DNA of 64,000 nt from Paraspadella gotoi (Eukaryota; Chaetognatha). Below, in pieces: positions 13,107-24,002 of this stretch (positions are counted from its first letter, which is position 1; each line of letters begins with the position of its first letter). The DNA is taken from assembly GCA_051294375.1 (NCBI GenBank), contig CM119271.1, forward strand, positions 4,669,353 to 4,733,352. The letters are read 5' to 3'. The notes under the pieces are model-generated. The model was not told the origin of the DNA, made no database searches, and saw nothing but the letters and a program-made list of their open reading frames with translations. The position numbers were made by a program, and so were the translations under genes.

Positions 13107-13740
13107 GCACTGAGCACAGTGAGCTCAGGGGGTAAAATAAAAACATAATAAAGAGCGAGGAACAAAGGCTTAAGAAATGTTAATTCAAGGAGGCAGAAAC
13201 GTATGAGACTTCGTGTCACAGGAAGGAATAAAGATAAAGATAGTTAAAGAAAGGAAGGAGGAGACGACAGGTTGAAGACAAAGATAACAGTAGGACTGCT
13301 GTGAAACGGGAGGGTGGAGCGTATAGCTATGGATCGTATGAAGTGCAGAGAGAGAGAGAAGAAGAGAGGAGAGAGAGAAGAGAGAGAGAGAAGAGAGGAG
13401 AAGATAGAGAGAGAGAGAGAGAAGAGAGGTGGTAGGAGAAGAGAATGAGCGAGAGAGAGAAATGGGGAGTTCATAAGTTAAAAGAAAACTAACGTGAAAA
13501 TAAATAATGTTCTGAAACAACGTGAAAAAAAATCTGATGTCAGAAAACGACCTAAACATCAAAAACAAATATGCGAAACAAAAATGATAAAAGAAGAAGG
13601 TAAGGTTACTAAGTTCGCTGGGTAAGTTCCAAGACCTCGGCGTAGCGGGAGCGCCACGTTACGGTATTCGCCTAAAATTTAAACTTGAATATTTCAGTCG
13701 CAGAGGCCAAGTTAAAATTCGCCCCTAGTCTGCCTTAGTT
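10690..13740. other. Region upstream of the copy 1A GLTP gene, no recognised gene
   Basis: Poly-T/pyrimidine-rich DNA, (CT)n at 11396-11450, AT-rich 11630-11870 and (AG)n at 12900-13110 and 13330-13470. The equivalent in copy 1B is 16750-19600. Confidence 0.7.
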
Positions 13741-13765
13741 NNNNNNNNNNNNNNNNNNNNNNNNN
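13741..13765. other. Assembly gap of 25 N at the 1A/1B junction
   Basis: This is a run of exactly 25 N separating two homologous blocks. Other 25-N gaps lie at 18819-18843 and 41842-41866; gaps of 10 N at 24123-24132 and 24614-24623; and a gap of 601 N at 5498-6098. Confidence 0.99.
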
Positions 13766-14080
13766 GTTTCTTATTAGATAACTTCTGTCTTTGTCCACAC
13801 GTTTAAATCAATAAAGAGTCTCAAACAATCTAACAATATTTATAATTTCGAAACAAAAGTAAAAAAAAAAAATCAAATAATTACGCATGAAATTATTACT
13901 AAGTTAAAACAAACAGGTCGACGGGCATTGCAATATGTTCACTCCGCCTAAAAGCATGTCACCTTCGGTCGTGACCCGGTGGCTCATTGAGTAATATCAT
14001 CAGATCATGACCATTAGGTACGATGATACGATGATACGAATTGCACGCTCTCTATTGAAGAAATTACCCCCCCTCCGATT

Positions 14081-14359
14081 TCATCTGTAATACCCTTTCA
14101 TGTTCGAAGTCCTCGCGATTTCTCCCATCCCTCTCTCCTCGAACATTTTCGTCAACTTCCTCCAGATCTTCTCTATGTCCTCGAAGATCTGCTTCCCGAC
14201 CTCCAGTCGTCCGTCCACTTTGAACGGGGACATCATTGCCTCCCTCGACGGCAAGAGCGCCGTCATGGCCAATTTGGCGCCGGTTCGGACGAGCCAGGTG
14301 TGGCGTCGCGCATAAGACGCTTCGTAGGCTAATCTGCAGGCGGAAGCGCTCGTCCCCGT
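14081..14359 (-). CDS. GLTP-domain protein exon 3 (copy 1B), stop
   Basis: It has the acceptor atttccag|acgggg; 92 codons and a stop. TGTSASACRLAYEASYARRH is followed by TWLVRTGAKLAMTALLPSRE, a match in spacing to the CPTP C-terminal helices, then a C-terminal amphipathic helix (VGKQIFEDIEKIWRKLTKMF). Confidence 0.83.
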   Translation of the reverse strand, partial: TGTSASACRLAYEASYARRHTWLVRTGAKLAMTALLPSREAMMSPFKVDGRLEVGKQIFEDIEKIWRKLTKMFEERGMGEIARTSNMKGYYR

Positions 14360-16681
14360 CTGGAAATTCGGCGGATCGGAGAAAAGAATAATGCATATAT
14401 GTTATTGCCAATTGCCAATAATTGCCAACAATTGCCAATAATATTGGGTTTGAAATTTTTTTATTATAATAGTATTATTAAGACGAGTAGTCGAGTATCT
14501 TATTGGGCAAACTGGATAATAATTTATCGCAAATTGACGTGAAAAATGAATTCATTGTTAATTCCTTTGTACGTAATGAAGGTTAAATGTGAAGGGACAG
14601 TCATAATTGTTATGAGTTAGTGACAGAACCGTTCAATATAAGCATTAAGCAGTCCCTGAGCTTCGGATCAGGCTGTAACACCGTGTTACAGGCGGATTAA
14701 GCGCCCCGTCTCTCTTAACTTCTAGGCGACCGTGGGTGAAATCAACTTGAAACCTGGTTAAAACGTGTAATTTAATCAAATAAATTTAGATAAAACTTCA
14801 GAATAGAAATCGGATTACGCTATACTAAAAAACCCAAGATATATATCGATCATTCATTTTAAAAATCTATTTGCATATTGCGGTCCTAAAGTCGTTCTCC
14901 CTCCGTCCATCATTATAGGGTAGCGGCGTTTAAAAAAAAAAAAAAAGCCCAGTCTTTGTCGACTTATCGAAAGAGGAAAGTCCAAGACTATTACGCTTGC
15001 GAAGGATGATATTGGGACGAGCTGCTTCAAGAGTACCTCGAGGCCAATTCCGCAGTCATGGAATTGAAAATGATAAAGAAATGAAATCCCTCCTACTTAA
15101 TTACACTTTTGACTAGCATTTTGTTATCTCCTTTTTTAGCTATGAAAGCTTAGAGTGTCCACAAACATAACCATAATATAACAGATACTATAATTCTTAA
15201 ATATCACGTGTCAAAGTCAAGATATAATCGAGGTATAGCTAGATATTAAATAGATCTAGCTTTTTTATTATATATCATATATTATAAATTATTCATATAT
15301 AGAAAAAAAATCCGGCAGAATTTACGAAAGAGCTTCACCGATTTTGTCGCAAAAGGAAAAAAAAATGATCCTCCAGCTCCAAAGACTCCAAGCCGCTCGT
15401 CCTTTTCCGCCCATCTCACCTTCGGAACCTCGAAGAGTCGACGCCCGAAGTGGAAGAGGAACTCGAGGAGCCGCTGGAGATGTTGGAGGTTGACGGAGCC
15501 GACGAGGTGATCGCTGGGGATCGAGGAGGGGCTCGAGAATTTGGGAGGAAGCCTCGAGACTACCGTCGGTTTGCGAAGGAGACCGGCGTCGGAATTGTCG
15601 TCGGGTCTTCTCTTGTCGAACGACGCCGGATCGGGGTTCAAAGATCGAAGGAATCTATCGAGTTCGAAGTCCATCATTCCTTCGACGGTTTCGTTGGCTC
15701 CGGAGGCCGAGGCGTTTCTGCGGTGGACGAAGGTGTTGAGGGATGGTTGAGAAGGGGAAATTTAATGAATAATCTGAAGTAGGCAAACTTATTTTTAAAA
15801 TTAAAAAAATTAAGAGTTCGGAAATCTCGTTTACTGTATAGTCGTGAATTCAAGGATCACATATTGATCACTTATTTATTCACATAGTAAATCATTTATT
15901 CGTCACATATCTTTACTGGACAAAAGTCTGGTCCTCCAGTTTACAAAAAAATTGTACATTGATTTCTCTTTTGTCATTTTTATGCCACAGACGAAGTAAG
16001 TAATAATATATCAGGGGCAAGATAGCTTATTTATAAAATGAATGGATAATTTTTATATTGGTTGTACATTTCATATGATTTTATGTCCAGTTGTCAATAT
16101 AAAATTGACATTGTCAAGTGACTGCTTCTTTTCGTTTCCTTCTAATTCGATTCACTGACAAAAGACAACAATGGACTCTCCTCCCTTTCCCCCCCCCAGC
16201 GCCCCCTCCCTCACCTCCCGCCCTCCTCCACCAAATCCACGGTCTCCTCGAGCACGCCTCCCGCAAATTCGTAAGGCCGGCCCAACGTCGCCTTCGAGTA
16301 GAGGCAGACGAGTCTGTAGGCGCGGACGAAGGCTCGGAGGTCGAGCCCGGGGCGATGGAGGGTTTGGCGGAGGGCGGAGGCGAGGGAGGTCGGGTCGAAA
16401 GAGTTGGGGACGGACAGAGTAGGGGAGGAAGAGGAGGAAGAGGAGGAAGAGGAAAACGACGACGATGTCGAAGAAAACCTCCGCTGCTCCAAAGGAGTAA
16501 AGACGAACCCGACGAAGACGACGACGCCGACGACGACGAGAAGATTGGCGAAGGATTTCCGAGAAATGACGCGGCGACGAGCGACGACGACGACGGGAGC
16601 GGCGCGCGTGCGCAGATCGTCGAGAAGTTTGTTGAAGCCGAAGGAAGAGGGCGCGACGGGTCGATCCGCGGAGAAGAGCAT
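14081..16681 (-). CDS. GLTP-domain lipid-transfer protein (CPTP/GLTPD2-like) with N-terminal membrane anchor; exons 16681-16215, 15717-15420, 14359-14081 (copy 1B)
   Basis: Glycolipid-transfer-protein-fold proteins move ceramide-1-phosphate or glycosphingolipids between membranes. The three exons join in frame: phase 2 at ag|gtgagg to ccgcag|a, and phase 0 at aag|gtgaga to tttccag|acg. They give 347 residues against about 214 for CPTP, because of an N-terminal extension. A hydrophobic helix (FANLLVVVGVVVFVGFVFT) lies near residues 53-71 and a poly-Ser region follows. The domain shows SFDPTSLASALRQTL, then RAFVRAY, GMMDFELDRFL (CPTP AMVAHELSNRL), LQHLQRLLEFL (CPTP LHRALHWL) and YARRHTWLVRTGAKLAMTAL (CPTP YHPWVVRRAVTVAFCTL). 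The histidine of the last motif is kept, but the Asp, Lys and both Arg that grip the phosphate in CPTP appear replaced. Family call is by motif order; ligand is unknown. Confidence 0.84.
14590..14735. mobile_element. Solo-LTR-like fragment in GLTP-gene intron 2 (also 8540-8690 in copy 1A)
   Basis: It shares ccgttcaatataagca, gcttcggatcaggctgtaac and acaggcggattaagc with the terminal repeats at 45585 and 46008, so it is a member of the same family without a partner. Confidence 0.55.
15420..15717 (-). CDS. GLTP-domain protein exon 2 (copy 1B)
   Basis: It has the acceptor caccgcag|aaacgcc and the donor ccgaag|gtgaga. It encodes NASASGANETVEGMMDFELD, a Pro/Ser insert (KFSSPSSIPSDHL) not seen in CPTP, and the helix NLQHLQRLLEFLFHFGRRLF. 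Confidence 0.82.
16215..16681 (-). CDS. GLTP-domain protein exon 1 (copy 1B)
   Basis: It starts at an ATG (MLFSADRP) and encodes 155 residues plus two bases. It carries the transmembrane anchor, a Ser-rich spacer and the first two GLTP helices ending VDLVEEGG. The donor is ag|gtgagg. Confidence 0.8.
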
Positions 16682-17358
16682 GACGGGAGGTTGGTCGAGG
16701 GTTTTGAAGGGATGTAAAAGGTGGTCGGAAAATTTCGGCCGCGTTGTGGGATTTTATTTTTTAAGTACTACCTTCTAAATGCTTTTAAAATTATTTAGTA
16801 TTCTTAGTATTCTTAGTATTCTTAGTAGATTACAGCCCGTCTCGTGGCAATTATAGTATCATTATCATCATTCTTAGCCAAGCGATTTCCCCCATTACGT
16901 TCGACGATACGGGTCCCAAGTCGAAACAATTTGGTTCTTAAAGAAAAGTTTCGTGTCTCGATATTCAGACCGTCCGCTGTTCAAAACCAGTTTTCAATCC
17001 AAAAATCATGACGAAATCCACAAACCGGTTTTAGGGACCTGGTCTGTAATCATGCCGCCGAGGAGACTTGGCTTTCGGACTGACCTCGAGCCTTCGATTC
17101 CGGTTTTAGAAAGGGAACAGCAGTTTGCACCAAAAAAAACTGCATTGTCTTTCTTTATTAAAGAAGAAATTCTAACGATTCTTTTCGGTTTCAAAAATTC
17201 TCTACAATTGCTTCTTCTCCTACCCGCCATCTTCCCCTTGCTTCATTAATCCTCGTCCTCTTCTCCACCTCCCCCGTTTGCCCTTTGCCCTTCCTCTTCC
17301 TCATCCGATTTCCTTTGTTGACGTTTTCTTCTTCTTTGTTTACGTTTTAGGGAGGCTT

Positions 17359-17444
<86 letters not shown>

Positions 17445-18946
17445 TTCTTGTTATTTCGTTGTTAATGAAAGTTTCAGGTTCTGTCTTGCTCTCTCCATTT
17501 TCTTCCAATGTTTGTTCAACTCAATGGATTTCGAGTAGAGAAAAAGTTTGCTCTCAGTCTCACAGTTTCGAATTTCACTGAGTTTTCTGTTTTCTTGTAT
17601 AAATTATGTAATATGTATACATTGCTAAAACCTAAATTTAGATCTCTTGAATGTCTAAAGGATCCTATGATCTTTTAAAAATTATGTCATAAACTTTTTG
17701 ATAAATAAATTTTGATGTCTAAAAAATACTATTTTAATTAATTATGTTTTTTAAATCTAGTAAATCAAGTAAAATTATTTCAAATATTTTTTTTTTCATT
17801 AATTCAATTTCATTGATTAATCGATGTCATTTTGTTGACAACATTTCAACGCGTTTGGCATCCGCCTTTTGTTTTTTCGCGCCACTTTTCAGTCGCCAAC
17901 GTAATTTGCATCTTTTCAATATGTTTTTATTCGCCTCGTTCTAGATTTTTTTTGGTTTTGTTTTCATTTTTGTTTAGATTAAAAAAGTTTTTTTTTTACG
18001 AAAGCTTTTTCTTCTCCCAGCTTTTGGATTCACCATTTTTTTTCTTTTCCTCCCATCCATATTCGTTCTTTTTTTATTCATTCTTTCTTCTTTTCAATAA
18101 TTCATCGTTTTCCCTTTTTCTTACTCTTATTGTCGCTTTCGCTTTTGTCAATCCACAACGAGGCTTCCGAACCAATTTACATTTTCCTACCTTTTCTTTT
18201 CTTTTTTCTTTTTTTTTTTTTAACCTTTTTCCGTTTCGTTTTCGTATCGAATTCAATTATTATTATTTTTCTTCGTCCATGTTTCGCCGATTTCTCCTTT
18301 TTTAAGTCTTTATTTTTAACTTTTTTTGTTTTCCTTTTATTTCCTCTGGCTTCTTTTTGAATCTTCCCCTTTTATTTCTTTCCACCATCTTTGTTCTGTC
18401 TTTTCCTCTTCCTCTTCCTTCTCCTTCGCCTCCCAAAAGGGAGCGCTCCTCGTCTCGGCGTCCCGCTTGAGCCACAAAGAAACTTCGCAAGTCATTTGAA
18501 TACCTGAAAATTCTCCATCTCTCGCTCTCTTTTTTCGTCCCTCTTTAGTTTTTTTTTATTTTTTGTCTCTATTGCTTTATCTTTCTTAATCTTCTAATTC
18601 TATTAGTTTTGTTCATATTTATCGTTAGTTCATTTTTTTCCTTCTCTTTCTTTCTTTCTTTCTTTCTATCTTTCTTTCTATCTTTATTTCTTTCCTTCTT
18701 TCTTCATTGTTTTCTCTTTTCTTGGGAGCTCTTGCGTTTTATGAAATAAACGTACAAACGACAATGGAACGCAGGAACAAAAAATAAGAAGAGGAAGAGA
18801 AAGAGAGAGAGAGAGAGANNNNNNNNNNNNNNNNNNNNNNNNNTGATGAGACGAGAGAGGTGAGAGATGGAGAGTGAGAAGAGAGCAGAGAGATCGGATG
18901 GACGCGGGAGAGAGAGGAGAGAGAGCGGGGAAGAGAGAGAGAGAGG

Positions 18947-19019
<73 letters not shown>

Positions 19020-19240
19020 GCACTGAGCACAGTGAGCATGAGCAGGGGGTAAAAACATAAAAAGAGCGAGGAAAAAGGCTTAAGAAATGTTAATCAGAGG
19101 CAGGAACGTAGAGACTTCGTGTCACAGGAAGGAATAAAGATAAAGATAGTTAAAGAAAGGAAGGAAGAAAGACAGGTGAAGACAAAGATAGACAGTAGAC
19201 TGGTGAACGAGGAGTGGAGCGTATACTATGGATCGTATGA

Positions 19241-19325
<85 letters not shown>

Positions 19326-19619
19326 AAGGAGGAGGGGAGGAGTGGTTCATAAGTTAAAAAAAACTAACGTGAAAATAAATAATGTTCTGAACAACGAAAA
19401 AAATCTGATGTCAGAAAACGACCTAAACTCAATATGCGAACAAAAATGATAAAAGAAAGAAGGTAAGGTACTAAGTTCGCTGGGTAAGTTCCAAGACCTC
19501 GGCGTAGTTCGGAGCGCACTTCGGAATTCGCCTAAAATTTAAACTTGAATATTTCAGTCGCAGAGGCCAAAGTTAAAATTCGCCTCTCCTTATCCTTAGT
19601 CCTTAGTCCTTACCAACCT

Positions 19620-21390
19620 ACCCTCTTTTTCCTTCTTCAATTTTCCCATCCTCTCTATGCAAATCGATTTTAGCGCCGCGCCCATTACAGCGATGATCGA
19701 CGACGCCGACGAGACGACGACGACACGCGAGCGACGACGACGACGACGACATTATTGCCTATTGTCTTTCGACAATGATAGTTATTAGGTCTTATTTTTT
19801 TATCTTCGTCGATTTTCGACGCTTATGAAGAGGTTTTCGTTGATGGCTGAATTATTGCGAAATCAATCGGGTCCATAATTATATATATTTTAAATTTTGC
19901 TTTTAGAAAATTAGGTTTGGATTGGAAGAATATTATTAGAGATTGCCTTTTTTGCATAAAAAAAAAAATTCTAAATTTTACTAAAATTGTTATTACCAAA
20001 AAAAAGCAATGTTATTAATTTAATATTTTGATATTATTTAATTAAAAAAAGATAATATTATTATTAATACGTTTATTACTGGCTCTCCCGGTTTATCTTT
20101 GAGAGAAATTCATTTCTGACGAGTCGCATTCTTTCTATCCATTTTCTTCGTCGTCCCTATTTTTCCCCAAGACTTTTTCACTTCCGGTTTTTTCCACAAT
20201 CGAAAAAACTTTTAGCTTCACCTTCTCTTCTCGTAAAACTGTCTGACTGTTCAATCTTTAGCGAAAAAGCTTTACTGCCGGCCTTAAGAACTGATTGGAA
20301 AAAAACCCTCCGACCAAGATATATATCCATACCTCGCTCGCTCCTCTCTCTTCCTCTCTCTCTCTCCTCTCTCTCTCTCTTCTCCTCTCTCTCTCCCTCT
20401 CCTCTCTCTCTCTCTCTCTTTACGCACGCCTAAGTCATTTATTGTCTTTGATTACTCTCGGGATTTGTTGACCTTTGACCCAGATCGATCCTGACCTTTC
20501 CGTCGATCAGAGTTACGGATCCTCGAGAATTTAAAATGTTTTGTCTTTCAACGTTCCTCCTTTTTCTCGGTTTTCTCTGTCCCTGCCACAGGCCACAACC
20601 TTCTTTCCCAGATCATCCAATCTGCTAGCCCCTTCATGAAATGGTTCCATTGTTCGACACCGACTGCCAACTTTTGCCAGATGAACTAACCTTACTAGTA
20701 TTTAAAACGATCGATCAATAAAATATGAATACTTTTCGACTCTGTTTCCGATAGTGCCCCCATTTATCCAGAATTTAATTTTAATTCGAATATATAACTA
20801 AACGTTTCTTGAATCTATAACATCATCCCTTGATGTGTTTAAAGATTAACTTTATTCCGAATTTAAGATGAAATGGGGCTGTTCTGAAGAAAATAAAGCC
20901 TAATTTTTTCCGATATGAGCGATCGATAAGAAAAGTGTCGAGAAGCGGATGTCGAAAAACCGAATTAAATTCTTCGTCACGACATAAAAAGGCGTCGAAG
21001 TGTTTAGAGAAAAAGGAATTTTATGAATGTCGGTTTTGGGGTGGCGGTGGGCGGGGGAGTGGGCGGGGGGGAGTAGGGCTGGGGCAGGGGGAGGAGGGGA
21101 GCGAAGCCGTTTTGAAATTTTCGATTTGCAGAAAGAAGATTTAGATTTTTTTTTTAGATTTGAATCCAATTTAAGATTTAATGATGAAGAATAGAAAGGA
21201 ATAAAATTTAATCTTTTTTTTTTTCTCTCTGGATTTACATCTTACTCATTGAGGAAAACAACAACAACAACAACGACAACCGAAACAACAAGAACTACGA
21301 CACAAAACTTATACCGTTACCATGACGACTTCGCCACGCGGAGATCCTTTCTCTATCATCCCTATACTTGCATATTCATACCATTTACAT
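19620..21390. other. Distal part of copy 1B
   Basis: It contains a (CGA)n tract at 19690-19750, AT-rich sequence, (CT)n at 20340-20420, the short candidate ORF, and a G-rich stretch at 21035-21100. No recognised protein. Confidence 0.65.
20536..20689 (+). CDS. Candidate short secreted peptide (copy 1B), one base off frame
   Basis: An ATG opens a signal-peptide-like MFCLSTFLLFLGFLCPC. A second frame then gives SPFMKWFHCSTPTANFCQMN and a stop. Copy 1C (22948-23105) has the same two parts with four more bases. Keeping two of these would yield a single 51-residue frame. The latter half could instead be a terminal exon (acceptor tgccacag|gcc). Not recognised. Confidence 0.25.
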
Positions 21391-21436
21391 TTAGTTGCGC
21401 GCGAGTACTCGCGGAGCAACTCATCTCTCTCCTTTC

Positions 21437-21589
21437 AGGCAGGAACGTAGAGACTTCGTGTCACAGGAAGGAATAAAGAATAAAGATAGTTAAAGAAAGG
21501 AAGGAAGAAAGACAGGTGAAGACAAAGATAGACAGTAGACTGGTGAAAGAGGAGTGGAGCGATACTATGGATCGTATGAAGTGAGAGAG

Positions 21590-21685
<96 letters not shown>

Positions 21686-22087
21686 AAGAAAGAGAGAGAG
21701 ATGGGGAGGAGTGGTTCATAAGTTAAAAAAACTAACGTGAAAATAAATAATGTTCTGAACAACGAAAAAAAATCTGATGTCAGAAAACGACCTAAACTCA
21801 ATATGCGAACAAAAAATGATAAAAAGAAAGAAGGTAAGGTACTAAGTTCGCTGGGTAAGTTCCAAGACCTCGGCGTAGTTCGGAGCGCACTTACGGAATT
21901 CGTCCTAAAATTTAAACTTGAATATTTTCAGTCGCAGAGCCAAAGTTAAAATTCGCCCTCTCCTTAGTCCTTAGTCCTTAGTCCTTACCCAAACCTACCC
22001 TCTTTTTCCTTCTCAATTTTCCATCCTCTCTATGCAAATCGATTTTAGCGCCGCGCCCATTACAGCGATGATCGACGACGCCGACGC

Positions 22088-22130
<43 letters not shown>

Positions 22131-22757
22131 ATTATTGCCTATTGTCTTTTCGACAATGATAGTTATTAGGTCTTTTTTTTATCTTCGTCGATTTTCGACG
22201 CTTATGAAGAGAAGTTTTCGTTGATGGCTGAATTATGCGAAATCAATCGGGTCCATGATTAGTCATTGTTCACCGTTTTATTTTTAGTCAAAGGTTTTGC
22301 GCAAATATTTAAATTTTGCTTTTAGAAAATTAGGGTTTGGTTTGGTTGGAAGAAATATTATTAAGATTGCTTTTTTTGCATAAAAAAAAAATTCTAAATT
22401 TTACTAAAATTGTTTATTACCCAAAAAAAAGCAATGTTATTAATTATAATATTTTGATATTATAATTAAAAAAAGATAATATTATTATTAATACGTTTAT
22501 TACTGGCTCTCCGGTTTATCTTTGAGAGAAATTCATTTCTGACGAGTCGCATTCTTTCTCCATTTTCTTCGTCGTCCCTATTTTTCCCCCCAAGACTTTT
22601 TCACTTCCGGTTTTTTCCACAATCGAGAAAACTTTTAGCTTCACCTTCTCTTCCCGTAAAACTGTCTGACTGTTCAATCTTTAGCGAAAAAGCTTTACTG
22701 CCAGCCTTAAGACTCTGATTGGAAAAAAACCCTCCGACCAAGATATATATCCCGTAC

Positions 22758-22833
<76 letters not shown>

Positions 22834-23840
22834 ACGCCGCCTAAGTCATTTATTGTCTTTGATTACTCTCGGGATTGTTGACCTTTGACCCCAGATCGAT
22901 CCCTGACCTTTCCGTCGATCAGAGTTACGGATCCTCGAGAATTTAAAATGTTTTGTCTTTCAACGTTCCCTCCTTTTTCTCGGTTTTCTCTGTCCCTGCC
23001 ACAGGGCCACAACCCTTCTTCCCCAGATCATCCAATCTGCTAGCCCCTTCCATGAAATGGTTCCATTGTTCGACACCGACTGCCAACTTTTGCCAGATGA
23101 ACTAACCTTACTAGTATTTAAAACGATCGATCAATAAAATATGAATACTTTTCGACTCTGTTTTCCGATAGTGCCCCCATTTATCCCAGAATTTAATTTT
23201 AATTCGAATATATAACTTAAACGTATTCTTGAATCTATAACATCATCCCTTGATTGTTTAAAGATTAACTTTATTCCGAATTTAAGATGAAATGGGGCGT
23301 TCTGAGAAAATAAAGCCTAATTTTTTCCGATATGAGCGATCGATAAGAAAAGTGTCGAGAAGCGGATGTCGAAAAACCGAATTAAATTCTTCGTCACGAC
23401 ATAAAAAGGCGTCGAAGTGTTTAGAGAAAAAGGAATTTATGAATGTCGGTTTTGGGGTGGCGGTGGCGGGGGGAGTGGGGCGGGGGGAGTAGGGCTGGGG
23501 CAGGGGGAGGAGGGGAGCGAAGCCGTTTTGAAATTTTCGATTTGCAGAAAGAAGATTTAGATTTTTTTTTTAGATTTGAATCCAATTTAAGATTTAATGA
23601 TGAAGAATAGAAAGGAATAAAATTTAATCTTTTTTTTTTCTCTCCTGGATTTTACATCTTACTCATTGAGGAAAAACAACAACAACAACAACGACAACCG
23701 AAACAACAAGAACTACGACACAAAACTTATACCGTTACCATGACGACTTCGCCACGCGGAGATCCTTTCTCTATCATCCCTATACTTGCCATATTCATAC
23801 CATTTACATTTTTAGTTGCGCCGCGAGTACTCGCGGAGCA
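21437..23840. repeat. Partial third copy, 1C
   Basis: It starts at caggcaggaacgtagagac (as at about 19099 in 1B) and is collinear with it through the (CGA)n, the (CT)n at 22760, the short ORF at 22948, the gggtggcggtggcggg stretch and the end gagtactcgcggagcaac. Confidence 0.9.
22948..23105 (+). CDS. Candidate short secreted peptide (copy 1C), frame-broken
   Basis: Counterpart of 20536-20689 with extra bases at four homopolymers. The C-x7-C segment is unchanged between copies. Confidence 0.22.
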
Positions 23841-24002
23841 ACTCTATAAGTCACTTTTGGGTCGGTGGGTCCGTCGGTCGGTCTGTCGGTTGGTCCGTCG
23901 GTTTGTCTGTCCGTCGGTCTGTCCCACTTACGTTAAAAACCTATAGTTTGTTGCTCATTTGTTTTTAAAGAAATCTTATAAGTAATGCGGCGCTGGCGCA
24001 AC
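23815..24002 (+). mobile_element. Hairpin-ended MITE-like element, short copy
   Basis: The left end gttgcgccgcgagtactcgcgg folds on itself with the following agcaac (13 of 14 pairs). The interior is a tetramer run (gtcggtcggtctgtcgg) and the right end is ggcgcaac. A truncated left end of the same element occurs at 21394-21421 at the end of copy 1B. Confidence 0.6.

Larger units (their letters stand above)
7275..13740. repeat. Duplicated block, copy 1A
   Basis: From gtttcttattag at about 7283 onward the sequence is collinear with 13766 onward. Shared landmarks include the GLTP exons, an LTR-like fragment (8568/14628), ttcttagtattcttagta (10790/16796), agaaagggaacagcag (11129/17109) and the (AG)n minus-strand tracts near 12900/18790. 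Differences are mostly single-base indels. Confidence 0.9.
13766..21430. repeat. Duplicated block, copy 1B
   Basis: It begins directly after a 25-N gap with the same sequence that opens copy 1A. Its distal 2.3 kb (19100-21427) is repeated again as copy 1C. It contains a further 25-N gap at 18819-18843 inside an (AG)n tract. Confidence 0.9.

Noticed and set aside
16953-17249. ORF with LEREQQFAPKKT on plus strand (also 11057-11350)
   Set aside because: The two copies agree only over a short stretch and diverge in frame before and after; no splice context.
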